Of a stretch of 54,227 nucleotides of DNA, positions 8,720-20,591 are shown one piece after another; position 1 is the stretch's first letter, and each line of letters begins with the position of its first letter. Position numbers and translations under genes: made by a program. The notes beneath the pieces were generated by a model that was not told where the DNA came from, did not search any database, and saw only the letters and a list, made by a program, of their open reading frames with translations. The stretch spans positions 1 through 54,227 of the forward strand of contig JAUIEP010000015.1 of the NCBI GenBank assembly GCA_030428835.1. The letters are read 5' to 3'. This DNA comes from Gammaproteobacteria bacterium (GTDB taxonomy: Bacteria; Pseudomonadota; Gammaproteobacteria; Pseudomonadales; Halieaceae).

Positions 8720-9247
8720 ATGTCCAGAGTAGCAAACGACCCCATTGCGCTGCCCAGCGGCGTGGATGTAAAGCTTGAAAGCGGGCAGCTGAGCGTCAAG
8801 GGTGGCCTGGGTAAGCTGGAACTGGCACTCAACGGCGGTATCGAGGTGAAGCAGGAAGAGAATGTCCTGTCCATCTCCTACGCGGACGACAGCCTGAAGG
8901 CCATGGCCGGTACCACGCGGGCGCTCATCAGCAACATGGTGAAAGGTGTCAGCGAAGGCTGGGAGAAGAAGCTGGTCCTGAATGGTGTGGGTTATCGCGC
9001 CAAGGCGAGCGGCAACTCCGTGAACCTCACCGTGGGCCTGTCCCACCCGGTTGACTATCAACTCCCGGAGGGTGTCAGCGCCGAGAGCCCGAGCCAGACC
9101 GAGATCGTGGTCAAGGGAATCGACAAGCAGGCTGTCGGCCAGGCGGCCGCGGAAATCCGCGCCTACCGCCCGCCGGAGCCTTACAAGGGTAAGGGTATTC
9201 GTTACGAGGATGAGTACGTCCGGCGTAAAGAAGCCAAGAAGAAGTAG
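8720..9247 (+). CDS. rplF: 50S ribosomal protein L6
   Basis: This 175-residue protein has two similar domains. It starts [20 protein letters not shown], and the C-terminal rRNA-binding stretch is [21 protein letters not shown]. It lies near the sarcin-ricin loop at the factor-binding site. Confidence 0.97.
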   Translation: MSRVANDPIALPSGVDVKLESGQLSVKGGLGKLELALNGGIEVKQEENVLSISYADDSLKAMAGTTRALISNMVKGVSEGWEKKLVLNGVGYRAKASGNSVNLTVGLSHPVDYQLPEGVSAESPSQTEIVVKGIDKQAVGQAAAEIRAYRPPEPYKGKGIRYEDEYVRRKEAKKK

Positions 9248-9256
9248 GTAAGAGTC

Positions 9257-9607
9257 ATGAGCGTAAAGAACGAAGCCAGACTGCGTCGCGCCCGGCGCTC
9301 ACGAGCCCGCATGCGCGCGCTGGATACAAATCGGCTGACGGTTTACCGCACGCCGCGGCATATCTATGCCCAGGTATTTGCGCCTGCCGGCGACAAGGTC
9401 CTGGCCAGTGCGTCAACGCTGGACAGCGACCTGCGCAAGGGTACAACCGGCAACATCGAAGCCGCGGCTGCTGTAGGCAAGCTCGTGGCCGAGCGGGCCA
9501 GGGCGGCGGGCATCGAGAAAGTCGCTTTTGATCGCAGCGGTTACAAGTACCACGGTCGTGTAAAGGCGCTGGCGGATGCCGCCCGTGAAGCCGGACTGGA
9601 ATTGTAG
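9257..9607 (+). CDS. rplR: 50S ribosomal protein L18
   Basis: This 116-residue protein has a basic N-terminal tail ([15 protein letters not shown]) and the conserved [26 protein letters not shown] end. It binds 5S rRNA with L5. It begins nine bases after the rplF stop with GTAAGAG as a modest ribosome binding site. Confidence 0.97.
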   Translation: MSVKNEARLRRARRSRARMRALDTNRLTVYRTPRHIYAQVFAPAGDKVLASASTLDSDLRKGTTGNIEAAAAVGKLVAERARAAGIEKVAFDRSGYKYHGRVKALADAAREAGLEL

Positions 9608-9616
9608 GACATCGAT

Positions 9617-10129
9617 ATGGCGTTTAACGAACAGAAGAAGCAACAGCAGGAAGGTGACCTCCAGGAGAAGCTGGTCCAGGTCAACCGCGTGGCGAAGGTG
9701 GTCAAGGGTGGCCGCATCTTCGGCTTCACCGCGCTGACCGTGGTCGGCGACGGCAACGGCCGTGTGGGTTTCGGTCGCGGCAAGGCCCGCGAGGTACCTG
9801 TTGCTATCCAGAAGGCCATGGAGGCGGCGCGCCGCAACATGATCCAGGTGGAACTGAACAACGGCACCATCCAGTACCCGGTCAAGGCGACCCACGGTGC
9901 CTCCAAGGTATACATGCAGCCGGCGTCAGAGGGTACGGGTGTTATTGCCGGCGGTGCCATGCGCGCCGTGCTGGAACTCGCCGGGGTCCACAACGTACTG
10001 GCGAAGTGCTACGGCTCGACCAACCCTGTTAACGTTGTTCGCGCCACGTTCAATGGCCTGCGCGACATGTCCTCCCCGGAGGATATCGCGGCCAAGCGCG
10101 GCAAGACTGTCGAAGAAATCCTGAATTAG
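9617..10129 (+). CDS. rpsE: 30S ribosomal protein S5
   Basis: This 170-residue protein has the double-stranded RNA-binding-like N-domain [36 protein letters not shown]. The loop VVKGGRIF is where spectinomycin-resistance changes arise in other species and it looks wild-type here. S5 is central to decoding fidelity together with S4. Confidence 0.97.
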   Translation: MAFNEQKKQQQEGDLQEKLVQVNRVAKVVKGGRIFGFTALTVVGDGNGRVGFGRGKAREVPVAIQKAMEAARRNMIQVELNNGTIQYPVKATHGASKVYMQPASEGTGVIAGGAMRAVLELAGVHNVLAKCYGSTNPVNVVRATFNGLRDMSSPEDIAAKRGKTVEEILN

Positions 10130-10147
10130 TAGTTAGGTTGTCCCGTC

Positions 10148-10330
10148 ATGGCTAAAGCAACTATCAAGGTCACCCAGGTGAAGAGCACCAACGGGCGACT
10201 GAAGAACCACAAAGCGTGCGTGGCGGGCCTCGGCCTGCGTCGCATAGGGCATACCGTCGAGGTGGAGGACACCCCGGCCGTGCGCGGCATGATCAACCGG
10301 GTGCACTACCTGGTTCGCGTGGAGGGTTAA
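10148..10330 (+). CDS. rpmD: 50S ribosomal protein L30
   Basis: This 60-residue protein starts [13 protein letters not shown] and contains [32 protein letters not shown], a typical L30. Its end contributes the sequence GGAGGG at 10321-10326, which is the ribosome binding site for rplO. Confidence 0.96.
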   Translation: MAKATIKVTQVKSTNGRLKNHKACVAGLGLRRIGHTVEVEDTPAVRGMINRVHYLVRVEG

Positions 10331-10333
10331 GTC

Positions 10334-10780
10334 GTGTCAGAAGTTATGCGTTTGAATTCCCTGAGCTCCGCACCCGGCGCGCGCCGGCAGGCAAAAAGGG
10401 TCGGCCGGGGCATCGGCAGCGGCAACGGCAAGACGGCCGGTCGGGGTCACAAGGGCCAGAAGTCGCGCACCGGCGGCACTGTGCGTCCAGGTTTTGAGGG
10501 CGGCCAGATGCCGCTGCAGAAGCGGTTGCCGAAGTACGGCTTCACCTCACGCATCGGGCGTACCACGGCGCAGGTTCGCCTGGGTGCCTTGGGCGGTGTA
10601 GATGCAGACGTCATCGACCTCGCGGCACTCAAGGCCGCTGACCTGGTCAAGGACAACGTCACGCGTGTACGCGTATTTCTTTCGGGTGAGCTCGACAAGG
10701 CCGTGACACTCAAGGGCATCGCAGTTACCAAGGGTGCGCGTGAGGCTGTCGAGAAGGCCGGCGGCAAGATCGAGGACTGA
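10334..10780 (+). CDS. rplO: 50S ribosomal protein L15 (GTG start)
   Basis: The protein contains the L15 N-terminal sequence [26 protein letters not shown] and [24 protein letters not shown]. Two starts are possible. The ATG at 10346 would give the 144-residue length of E. coli. The GTG at 10334 adds four residues but is the one correctly spaced (7 bases) from the strong GGAGGG, so it is preferred. L15 stabilises the domain II/V region of 23S rRNA. Confidence 0.93.
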   Translation: MSEVMRLNSLSSAPGARRQAKRVGRGIGSGNGKTAGRGHKGQKSRTGGTVRPGFEGGQMPLQKRLPKYGFTSRIGRTTAQVRLGALGGVDADVIDLAALKAADLVKDNVTRVRVFLSGELDKAVTLKGIAVTKGAREAVEKAGGKIED

Positions 10781-10785
10781 TAGGA

Positions 10786-12114
10786 ATGGCTACCGGGCAG
10801 CTGCCATCGATGAACAAAGCGGGGCTTGGCGAATTGTTCGCCAGGCTGCGCTATGTGCTGCTCGCGATTATCGTCTATCGAATCGGTACCCACATTCCGG
10901 TACCCGGTATCGACCCCAACCAGTTGCAGGCACTGTTTAACCAGAACCAGGGCACTATCCTGGGCCTTGCCAACATGTTCAGCGGCGGCGCGCTGGAGCG
11001 CATGAGCATCCTTGCGCTCGGTATCATGCCTTACATCTCGGCATCGATCATCATGCAGCTCATGTCCGCCGTCACCCCGCAGCTCGAGCAGCTGAAGAAA
11101 GAGGGTGAATCGGGCCGCCGCAAGATCAGCCAGTACACCCGCTACCTGACCGTCGTACTGGCCATCATCCAGGCCACTGGAATGACGGTGGGCATGGCCA
11201 ACAACGGCATGTCCTACGACACCAGTATCGTGTTCTACGTGATCTCGGTGACGTCACTTGTCACGGGCGCGGTCTTCATGATGTGGCTGGGTGAGCAGAT
11301 CACTGAAAAGGGCGTGGGCAACGGCATTTCCCTGCTGATTTTCGCCGGCATCGTGGCGGGCCTGCCGGCTGCCATCGGGCAGTCCCTGGAGCAGGCGCGT
11401 CAGGGTGAGCTCAATATCCTGTTCCTGCTGGCTATCCTGTCCTTCGCCATCTTCATGATCTTCGCGATCATCTTCATCGAGCGCGGCCAGCGGCGTATCA
11501 CCGTGAATTACGCCAAGCGTCAGCAGGGCCGCAAAATGTACCAGGCGCAGAGTTCCCATCTGCCGTTGAAGGTGAACATGTCCGGTGTTATCCCGGCGAT
11601 CTTCGCGAGCTCCATCCTGCTGTTCCCCGCCTCGATCGCCCAGTGGTTCGGCTCTTCGGGCTCTGCGGACTGGCTGCAGGATCTGGCGGTCGCTATCGGC
11701 CCCGGCCAGCCTCTTAACATCCTGTTGTTCACGATTTTCATCGTGTTCTTCTGCTTCTTCTATACCGCGCTGATGTTCAACCCGGTCGAGGTGGCAGACA
11801 ACCTGAAACGGTCCGGCGCCTTCGTCCCGGGCATCCGTCCCGGGCAGCAAACCGCCAATTACATCGACGGCGTCCTGACCCGGCTCACGGTCTTCGGCTC
11901 TGCGTATATTGCCATCGTGTGCCTGATACCCCAGTTCCTGGTCGTTACGGCCAACGTGCCGTTCTACCTCGGGGGCACCTCGCTGCTGATCGTGGTGGTC
12001 GTGGTGATGGACTTCATGGCCCAGGTCCAGAGCCACATGATGTCGCACCAGTACGACTCGGTGCTGAAGAAGGCCAATTTGAAGAATTATGGTGGGAGCG
12101 GGAGGCCGCGCTAG
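10786..12114 (+). CDS. secY: Protein translocase subunit SecY
   Basis: This 442-residue inner-membrane channel of the Sec translocon has ten membrane helices and is close to the E. coli length of 443. Conserved stretches include the plug-region sequence [33 protein letters not shown] and the cytosolic loops [19 protein letters not shown] and [14 protein letters not shown], which contact SecA and the ribosome. It is the penultimate gene of the spc operon, and its coupling to ribosomal genes is standard in bacteria. Confidence 0.97.
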   Translation: MATGQLPSMNKAGLGELFARLRYVLLAIIVYRIGTHIPVPGIDPNQLQALFNQNQGTILGLANMFSGGALERMSILALGIMPYISASIIMQLMSAVTPQLEQLKKEGESGRRKISQYTRYLTVVLAIIQATGMTVGMANNGMSYDTSIVFYVISVTSLVTGAVFMMWLGEQITEKGVGNGISLLIFAGIVAGLPAAIGQSLEQARQGELNILFLLAILSFAIFMIFAIIFIERGQRRITVNYAKRQQGRKMYQAQSSHLPLKVNMSGVIPAIFASSILLFPASIAQWFGSSGSADWLQDLAVAIGPGQPLNILLFTIFIVFFCFFYTALMFNPVEVADNLKRSGAFVPGIRPGQQTANYIDGVLTRLTVFGSAYIAIVCLIPQFLVVTANVPFYLGGTSLLIVVVVVMDFMAQVQSHMMSHQYDSVLKKANLKNYGGSGRPR

Positions 12115-12142
12115 GCCCAACCGCCCCTTGGAGTAGGAAGTC

Positions 12143-12259
12143 ATGAAAGTACGCGCATCCGTCAAGAAAATCTGCCGCAACTGCAAGGTCGTGCGCCGCA
12201 AGGGCGTGGTCCGGGTCATCTGCAACACCGACCCGCGCCACAAGCAGCGCCAGGGCTGA
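12143..12259 (+). CDS. rpmJ: 50S ribosomal protein L36 (zinc-binding form)
   Basis: This 38-residue protein reads [20 protein letters not shown] and ends HKQRQG. Cys11, Cys14, Cys27 and His33 form the zinc ribbon of the C+ type of L36. GGAG plus TAGGAAG precede the ATG. It is the last spc gene, as in E. coli, 28 bases after secY. Confidence 0.95.
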   Translation: MKVRASVKKICRNCKVVRRKGVVRVICNTDPRHKQRQG

Positions 12260-12273
12260 GGTTCGCGTAACTA

Positions 12274-12302
12274 TTGATATTGATTGAAGTTATCGCTAGA
12301 AT
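12274..12302 (+). promoter_or_regulatory. Sigma70 promoter of the alpha operon
   Basis: TTGATA (12274-12279) and TAGAAT (12297-12302) are 17 bases apart. Transcription should begin near 12309, giving a leader of about 93 bases before rpsM. In E. coli the leader of this operon folds into a pseudoknot bound by S4. The length fits, but the fold was not verified here. Confidence 0.8.
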
Positions 12303-12303
12303 G

Positions 12304-12322
12304 CGGCGCCTTTTCTGCGCCG
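12304..12322 (+). terminator. Hairpin after rpmJ, possible weak spc operon terminator
   Basis: CGGCGC and GCGCCG pair around the loop CTTTTCT and are followed by only three T. Transcripts coming from secY-rpmJ can form the full stem. Transcripts initiated at the alpha promoter start inside it and cannot. It may therefore end some spc messages while leaving alpha messages untouched. Confidence 0.4.
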
Positions 12323-12401
12323 TTTACGGTGCCCCGGAGGCGGGATTTTCGAGCCCCCGGCCCTGAACTAGCGTCACTTATGCATATTTGGAGAGAGTTG
12401 A

Positions 12402-12758
12402 ATGGCTCGTATTGCCGGCGTCAACATACCGGATAACAAGCACGCGGTGATCTCGCTGACCTACATCTATGGTGTGGGCCGCAGTCAGGCGCGTCGCATC
12501 TGTGCCGAAACAGGCATCTCGGAGAACACCAAGATCGGCGAGCTCAATGAGGGCGAAATGGACAACCTGCGCGCGAAGGTTGGCGAGATGATGGTCGAGG
12601 GTGACCTGCGCCGCGAAATCTCCATGAATATCAAGCGCCTGATGGACCTTGGCTGCAACCGCGGCCTGCGCCATCGCCGTGGCCTGCCGGTCCGCGGCCA
12701 GCGCACGAAGACAAATGCAAGAACTCGCAAGGGGCCGCGCAAGCCGATTCGCAAGTAG
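12402..12758 (+). CDS. rpsM: 30S ribosomal protein S13
   Basis: At 118 residues it has the E. coli length. It starts [26 protein letters not shown] and ends in the basic tail [18 protein letters not shown] that contacts P-site tRNA. It is first in the alpha operon. Its TAG stop lies inside a perfect 9-base tandem duplication (AGTAGCTCC twice, 12754-12771). Confidence 0.97.
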   Translation: MARIAGVNIPDNKHAVISLTYIYGVGRSQARRICAETGISENTKIGELNEGEMDNLRAKVGEMMVEGDLRREISMNIKRLMDLGCNRGLRHRRGLPVRGQRTKTNARTRKGPRKPIRK

Positions 12759-12771
12759 CTCCAGTAGCTCC
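12754..12771 (+). repeat. 9-base tandem duplication at the rpsM stop codon
   Basis: AGTAGCTCC occurs twice head to tail, so a second in-frame TAG follows the rpsM stop nine bases later. It is probably a replication-slippage duplication. It has no coding effect because it follows the first stop. Confidence 0.8.
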
Positions 12772-12804
12772 AAGACAAGGCCCGCGAATCCCCATTTAGT
12801 GTAG

Positions 12805-12820
12805 CTGCACCCAAGTGCAG
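12805..12820 (+). other. Hairpin in the rpsM-rpsK spacer
   Basis: CTGCAC and GTGCAG pair around CCAA in the 87-base spacer before rpsK, with no T-run after it. It could be a processing or stability element between the two genes. Nothing else is recognisable in the spacer. Confidence 0.4.
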
Positions 12821-12845
12821 TGTTGATATTAAGTAGGAACACAAT

Positions 12846-13238
12846 ATGGCAAAGCCAGGTGCCAAGAGCACTCGTAAGAAAATCACCAAGACCGTTGTGG
12901 ACGGTATCGCGCATATCCATGCGTCGTTCAACAACACCATTGTTACGATCACTGACCGCCAGGGTAATACCCTGAGCTGGGCCACTTCCGGTGGCTCGGG
13001 TTTCCGTGGTTCGCGCAAGAGCACCCCGTTCGCTGCACAGGTTGCGGCGGAGCGTGCGGGCGAAGCGGCCAAGGAATACGGTCTCAAGAACCTCGACGTC
13101 CAGGTTAAGGGGCCAGGTCCCGGCCGGGAGTCCGCTGTGCGTGCGCTGAATGCCTGTGGCTACAAGATCAGCAATATCACAGACGTTACCCCGATTCCCC
13201 ATAACGGCTGCCGCCCCCCGAAGAAACGTCGCGTATAA
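12846..13238 (+). CDS. rpsK: 30S ribosomal protein S11
   Basis: This 130-residue platform protein has [30 protein letters not shown] and the C-terminal [18 protein letters not shown] that lines the mRNA exit/E-site region. The N-terminal part has the expected lysine-rich tail ([10 protein letters not shown]). TAGGAA at about 12834-12839 precedes the ATG. Confidence 0.97.
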   Translation: MAKPGAKSTRKKITKTVVDGIAHIHASFNNTIVTITDRQGNTLSWATSGGSGFRGSRKSTPFAAQVAAERAGEAAKEYGLKNLDVQVKGPGPGRESAVRALNACGYKISNITDVTPIPHNGCRPPKKRRV

Positions 13239-13257
13239 CGCCCATAGGATTGACGAC

Positions 13258-13878
13258 ATGGCTCGATACATTGGACCCAAGTGCAAACTCTCCCGTCGGG
13301 AAGGCACTGACCTGCAGCTGAAGAGCGGCGTGCGCGCCCTCGAGAGCAAGTGCAAGGCGGAAGCCATCCCCGGCCAGCACGGCGCGCGCCGCGGCCGCCT
13401 GTCTGACTACGGGGTGCAGCTGCGCGAGAAGCAAAAAGTGCGCCGCATCTACGGTGTGCTCGAAAAGCAATTCCGGAATTACTATAAGGAAGCGGCCCGG
13501 CTGAAAGGCGCGACCGGTGAAAACCTGCTGCAGCTGCTTGAGAGCCGCCTCGACAACGTCGTTTACCGTATTGGCTTCGGTGCCACGCGCGCGGAAGCGC
13601 GCCAGCTGGTGTCGCACAAGTCCATACTTGTGAATGGCGCAGTGGTGAATATTCCCTCTTACCAGGTGAAGGCGGGCGACATTGTCTCACTGCGTGAGAA
13701 GGCCAAGAAGCAATTGCGTGTGCAGTCAGCGATGGCCCTTGCGGCGCAGCGCGGTGAGCCCGAGTGGATAGAAGTGAATTCCGAGAAGCTGGAAGCGACC
13801 TTCAAGTCCGCCCCGGATCGCCAGGATCTGTCCTCAGAGATCAATGAAAACTTGATCGTTGAGCTTTACTCCAAGTAA
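13258..13878 (+). CDS. rpsD: 30S ribosomal protein S4
   Basis: At 206 residues it has exactly the E. coli length. It starts [19 protein letters not shown], and the S4 RNA-binding domain ([34 protein letters not shown]) lies near residues 95-130. The reading frame extends upstream into rpsK, but the ATG at 13258 is the family start. S4 nucleates 30S assembly and is the alpha-operon repressor in E. coli. Confidence 0.97.
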   Translation: MARYIGPKCKLSRREGTDLQLKSGVRALESKCKAEAIPGQHGARRGRLSDYGVQLREKQKVRRIYGVLEKQFRNYYKEAARLKGATGENLLQLLESRLDNVVYRIGFGATRAEARQLVSHKSILVNGAVVNIPSYQVKAGDIVSLREKAKKQLRVQSAMALAAQRGEPEWIEVNSEKLEATFKSAPDRQDLSSEINENLIVELYSK

Positions 13879-13913
13879 TCCACTACGGATAACCCTACAG
13901 ACAGGTGCCCAAC

Positions 13914-14918
13914 ATGCAGAGCGCAGTTAACGAGTTTTTGACCCCCCGCGTGATCAACGTCGAGGAAAAGACCAGCACCCGCTCCCAGGTGACCCTGGAG
14001 CCCCTGGAGCGTGGCTTTGGCCACACGCTGGGTAACGCACTTCGTCGCATCCTGCTGTCGTCCATGCCCGGCAGTGCTATCACGGAAGTGGAGATCGACG
14101 GCGTACTGCATGAGTACAGCGCGATCGAGGGCGTGCAGGAAGACGTGATCGAAATTCTTCTCAACCTGAAGGGTGTTGCCCTGGTCATGAACGGCAAGGA
14201 AGAAGCCGAGCTGACCCTGAGCAAGGTCGGCCCCGGCGCCGTCACGGCGGGCGATATTCAGGTAGACCACGACATCGAGATCCGCAACCCGGACCACATT
14301 ATCTGTCACCTGAACGAAGGTGCAGAGATCAACATGAAGCTGACGGTCATGCTGGGCCGCGGCTACTCCCCGGCGGACTCGCGTGAGAATCCGGAGGAGG
14401 AAACCCGCTCCATCGGCCGCCTGCAGCTCGACGCTACCTTCTCTCCCGTGCACCGCGTGGCCTACGTGGTCGAGGCTGCCCGGGTAGAGCAGCGCACCGA
14501 CCTGGACAAGCTGGTGCTGGACCTTGAGACCAACGGCACCATCGACCCGGAAGAGGCTATCCGCCGCGCCGCGACCATTTTGCAGCAGCAGCTGGCGGTG
14601 TTCGTCGACCTCGAGAGCGAGAACGAGTCCGAGTCCATCGAGGAAGAGGACGAAGTGGACCCGATTCTCCTGCGCCCGGTTGACGACCTGGAACTCACGG
14701 TGCGTTCGGCGAACTGCCTCAAGGCGGAGAATATTTACTACATCGGGGACCTCGTGCAGCGCACAGAGGTGGAACTGCTCAAGACCCCGAACCTGGGCAA
14801 GAAGTCGCTGACGGAAATCAAGGACGTGCTGGCATCACGCGGCCTGTCTCTCGGTATGCGCCTGGACAACTGGCCGCCTGCCAGCCTGAAGAATGACGAC
14901 CGGGTACTGAGCGCCTGA
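13914..14918 (+). CDS. rpoA: DNA-directed RNA polymerase subunit alpha
   Basis: This 334-residue protein has the N-terminal dimerisation domain with [26 protein letters not shown] near residues 35-60. A flexible acidic linker ([16 protein letters not shown]) follows, then the C-terminal domain with [43 protein letters not shown], which binds UP elements and activators. A GTG at 13905 is in frame, but AGG at 13903-13905 is correctly placed for the ATG at 13914, whose start [12 protein letters not shown] matches the family. Confidence 0.97.
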   Translation: MQSAVNEFLTPRVINVEEKTSTRSQVTLEPLERGFGHTLGNALRRILLSSMPGSAITEVEIDGVLHEYSAIEGVQEDVIEILLNLKGVALVMNGKEEAELTLSKVGPGAVTAGDIQVDHDIEIRNPDHIICHLNEGAEINMKLTVMLGRGYSPADSRENPEEETRSIGRLQLDATFSPVHRVAYVVEAARVEQRTDLDKLVLDLETNGTIDPEEAIRRAATILQQQLAVFVDLESENESESIEEEDEVDPILLRPVDDLELTVRSANCLKAENIYYIGDLVQRTEVELLKTPNLGKKSLTEIKDVLASRGLSLGMRLDNWPPASLKNDDRVLSA

Positions 14919-14940
14919 AGTCGGCAAGATATTGATCAGC

Positions 14941-14957
14941 GGTGCCCCGGCGGCACC
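14941..14957 (+). other. Hairpin in the rpoA-rplQ spacer
   Basis: GGTGCC and GGCACC pair around CCGGC, 20 bases before the rplQ start. The sequence after it is TTAATATAGGATTGGA, which supplies the rplQ ribosome binding site. It may influence rplQ translation or stability and is too T-poor to be a terminator. Confidence 0.4.
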
Positions 14958-14976
14958 TTAATATAGGATTGGAACA

Positions 14977-15363
14977 ATGCGTCATCGTCACAGCGGGCGT
15001 CAACTCAACCGCAACAGCTCCCATCGCAAGGCCATGTTTCGCAACATGGCCGTGTCACTGGTTGAGCACGAGCTGATCAAGACCACTCTGCCGAAGGCGA
15101 AGGAGCTGCGCAGCTTTGCGGAGCCCCTTATAACCCTGGCCAAGAACGATAGCGTTGCTAACCGCCGTCTGGCGTTCGATCGCACGCGGAGCAAAGCGGC
15201 GGTAGGGAAGCTGTTCTCCGAACTCGGCCCGCGCTACCAGGATCGTCCCGGTGGCTATGTCCGTATCCTCAAGGCGGGTTTCCGTGCCGGCGATAATGCG
15301 CCCATGGCCTACGTCGAGCTCGTCGATCGCCCCGAGCCCGAGTCTTTCGACGACGACGAGTAA
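14977..15363 (+). CDS. rplQ: 50S ribosomal protein L17
   Basis: This 128-residue protein starts [20 protein letters not shown] and has the conserved [34 protein letters not shown]. It ends with an acidic tail (ESFDDDE). It is the last gene of the alpha operon. No terminator with a T-run follows, so transcription may continue into the ABC exporter genes. Confidence 0.97.
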   Translation: MRHRHSGRQLNRNSSHRKAMFRNMAVSLVEHELIKTTLPKAKELRSFAEPLITLAKNDSVANRRLAFDRTRSKAAVGKLFSELGPRYQDRPGGYVRILKAGFRAGDNAPMAYVELVDRPEPESFDDDE

Positions 15364-15397
15364 CTCCCGGGCCCGGTGCACTCCATGAGTCAGCACT

Positions 15398-16243
15398 GTG
15401 CCAGCGGCCGCAGGCGTGTATAAGCACAGCGGCAGTCCTTCCAGCCTGGTCGCGTCCTTTCTTCGCAACCGCGCCTTGATTGCGCGGATGACGCGTCGCG
15501 ATGTCGTGGCGCGTTATCGCGGCTCGTTCATCGGCCTGGCCTGGTCCTTCTTCAACCCCGTCCTCCTGCTCATTGTCTACACCTTTGTATTCTCCGTGGT
15601 ATTCAAGGCACGCTGGGGCGACTCGCGCTTCGGCGCCGACGGTGATGGCAGCCTCGCCGTCATGATTTTCAGCGGCATGATCGTACACGCGCTGTTCTCC
15701 GAGTGCTTCGTACGCAGCCCGGACCTCATCACCGGCAATGCGAACTTCGTGAAACGGGTGGTTTTTCCGCTGGAGGTGCTGCCCTGGATATCCATGGGGT
15801 CCGCCGTTTTTCACCTGTTCGTCAGCCTGCTGGTCCTTGTCGGCGGCCAGTTTATTGCCTCCGGCGGGGTGCATGCCACGGTCCTGCTGGCGCCTTTCGC
15901 CCTGGCGCCGTTGATGCTGTTCACGATGGGCGTGTCCTGGTTCGTCTCGGCAGCGGGCGTGTACTTCCGCGACCTCGCGCAGGCGTCGGGCATCGTGAGC
16001 ACGATGATGCTGTTCCTGTCGCCTGTGTTCTATCCCCTGAGTATCGTGCCCGAGGATTACCGGGCCTGGTTCTACGTCAATCCGCTGACCTACATGATCG
16101 AGCTGCTGCGGGAGTTGGTGGTTTTCGGGCAACTGCCGACCCTGCTGCCCTACCTCGCCTACTGCGCGGCAAGTCTCGTGGTCGCGAGTCTCGGTTATGC
16201 CTGGTTCCAGAAGACCCGGCGGGGATTTGCCGATGTCCTCTGA
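15398..16243 (+). CDS. wzm: ABC-2 type polysaccharide export permease (Wzm/KpsM/TagG family)
   Basis: This inner-membrane permease of up to 281 residues has about six membrane helices. Its N-terminal signature LIARMTRRDVVARYRGSFIGLAWSFFNPVLLL is typical of O-antigen, capsule and teichoic acid exporters. The motif PVFYPLSIVPEDYRAWFYVNPLTYMIELLRE precedes the last helix pair. The start is uncertain. The GTG at 15398 gives the longest form, but a GTG at 15416 would also be plausible. The final bases overlap the ATG of the ATPase gene, so the two form one transporter. No glycosyltransferase is adjacent, so the exported glycan is unknown. Confidence 0.88.
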   Translation: MPAAAGVYKHSGSPSSLVASFLRNRALIARMTRRDVVARYRGSFIGLAWSFFNPVLLLIVYTFVFSVVFKARWGDSRFGADGDGSLAVMIFSGMIVHALFSECFVRSPDLITGNANFVKRVVFPLEVLPWISMGSAVFHLFVSLLVLVGGQFIASGGVHATVLLAPFALAPLMLFTMGVSWFVSAAGVYFRDLAQASGIVSTMMLFLSPVFYPLSIVPEDYRAWFYVNPLTYMIELLRELVVFGQLPTLLPYLAYCAASLVVASLGYAWFQKTRRGFADVL

Positions 16244-17567
16244 ACCCATCATCGAGGTGCGCGGTCTCGGCAAGGACTACCGTATATTCGACCGCCCGCA
16301 GGACCGGTTCAAGCAGATGCTCGTGCGCGGGCGCCGCAAGTACTACACCGAATTTCCCGCGCTGAGGGGCGTGAACCTGAGTATCGCCCGCGGCGAGACC
16401 GTGGGCATCATCGGCCGCAACGGCTCAGGCAAGTCGACGCTGCTGCAGATTATCTGCGGCACGCTGCAACAGAGCGCGGGCGAGGTGAGTGTGCAGGGCA
16501 GGGTGGCGGCGCTGCTCGAACTGGGCACCGGCTTCAATCCTGAGTTCACGGGCCGGGAGAACGTCAGCCTCTACGCATCGGTACTCGGCCTCGACGATAG
16601 CCGAATCGCCGAGCGTTTCGACAGTATCGTGGCGTTCGCGGATATCGGCGAGTTCCTGGACCAACCGGTCAAGACCTACTCCAGCGGCATGGTCGTGCGG
16701 CTCGCCTTCGCCGTGATCGCCCACGTGGACGCCGACATCCTGGTAATCGACGAGGCGCTGGCCGTCGGCGACGCCTACTTTGTGCAGAAGTGCCTGCGCT
16801 TCCTGCGGGAATTCAGCCAGCGCGGCACGCTGTTGTTCGTCTCCCACGAGACCTCCACAGTCCTGTCACTCTGTGATCGCGCCGTGTGGCTGGACAGGGG
16901 CGAGGTGCGCGATGTCGGCAGCGCCAAGTCGATCGTCGGCCGTTATCTCGAGGGCTTGTACGGCGACCAGGATGCCGAGCACGCCGAGGCGGAGAAGGTC
17001 GCGACCGCGCTAGCGGTGACGCCGGAGGATTACCTCGACCAGCGCCACGACTTCATAAACGCGAGCAACCTGCGCACGGATATACGCCTGCTGGAATTCG
17101 ACCCCGGAGCGGCGAAGTTCAGCGACGGCCTCGCGGATATCGTCGACGTGGCGTTTATGGAGGACGGCCGGCGACTCGGCTGGATGGTAGGGGGTGAACA
17201 GGTCTGCCTCGAGGTGCGCTGCACGAGTTCGGTCGACCTGGACCGGCCTATCGTGGGATTCTTCGTCAAGAACCGCACCGGCCAGTATGTGTTCGGCGAC
17301 AATACCGAACTGAGTTTTCGCGACGCGCCCGTGCCCCTGGGCGCCGGGCAGGTGTGTTGTGCCAGCTTCGAATTCACGATGCCGCGCCTGCCCGTCGGCG
17401 ACTACAGCCTGGATGTGTCGATCTCCAACGGCACACAGGATGACCACCAGATGCTGAACTGGAAATACGATGTGCTGGTGTTCAAGGTAGAGGCGGGCTC
17501 TATCGTGCACGGCCTGGTCGGCATCCCCATGCGCGCTATCCGGCTGGAAGTCGAGCCCCCCGAGTAG
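16233..17567 (+). CDS. wzt: ABC exporter ATPase with C-terminal glycan-recognition domain (Wzt family)
   Basis: This 444-residue protein has Walker A GRNGSGKST at 61-69, the signature YSSGM at 149-153, Walker B ILVIDEALAVGD at about 169-180 and the H-loop histidine in FVSHET at 205. The extra C-terminal part (about 290-440, with LEVRCTSSVDLDRPIVGFFVKNRTGQYVFGDNT) is the beta-sandwich Wzt_C domain, which in known cases binds the modified end of the O-polysaccharide. It energises export with the upstream permease. The ATG at 16233 overlaps the permease stop. The longer frame opens earlier but lacks a good ribosome binding site. The gene ends four bases before the convergent uvrA. Confidence 0.9.
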   Translation: MSSEPIIEVRGLGKDYRIFDRPQDRFKQMLVRGRRKYYTEFPALRGVNLSIARGETVGIIGRNGSGKSTLLQIICGTLQQSAGEVSVQGRVAALLELGTGFNPEFTGRENVSLYASVLGLDDSRIAERFDSIVAFADIGEFLDQPVKTYSSGMVVRLAFAVIAHVDADILVIDEALAVGDAYFVQKCLRFLREFSQRGTLLFVSHETSTVLSLCDRAVWLDRGEVRDVGSAKSIVGRYLEGLYGDQDAEHAEAEKVATALAVTPEDYLDQRHDFINASNLRTDIRLLEFDPGAAKFSDGLADIVDVAFMEDGRRLGWMVGGEQVCLEVRCTSSVDLDRPIVGFFVKNRTGQYVFGDNTELSFRDAPVPLGAGQVCCASFEFTMPRLPVGDYSLDVSISNGTQDDHQMLNWKYDVLVFKVEAGSIVHGLVGIPMRAIRLEVEPPE

Positions 17568-17571
17568 CGCC

Positions 17572-20418
<2,847 letters not shown>

Positions 20419-20454
20419 GAAACTACTGCCGCTGCCCGGGAACCGAAACCTGAC

Positions 20455-20484
20455 AGTATATGCGCTGCCGCCTGCGGCTGGCAA
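20455..20484 (-). promoter_or_regulatory. Sigma70 promoter of uvrA
   Basis: Read on the minus strand, TTGCCA (20484-20479) is followed after 18 bases by TATACT (20460-20455). The transcript should start near 20448, about 30 bases before the uvrA ATG. No CTGT-N8-ACAG operator overlaps it, so SOS control is not supported by this sequence. Confidence 0.65.
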
Positions 20485-20591
20485 AGCCATCGACAGTTCA
20501 ACTGGGCAGCGCGGCGCACGTGTTGCCCCGCGGCTAAACTGTTACCATAGCCGCCCTTTTCCCGGCAGCCATTGCGACCACCGGACGGTTG

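Noticed and set aside
20419-20591. LexA/SOS box between uvrA and the MFS gene
   Set aside because: ACTGTCAG gives only a half-site. No CTG-N10-CAG arrangement was found on either strand.
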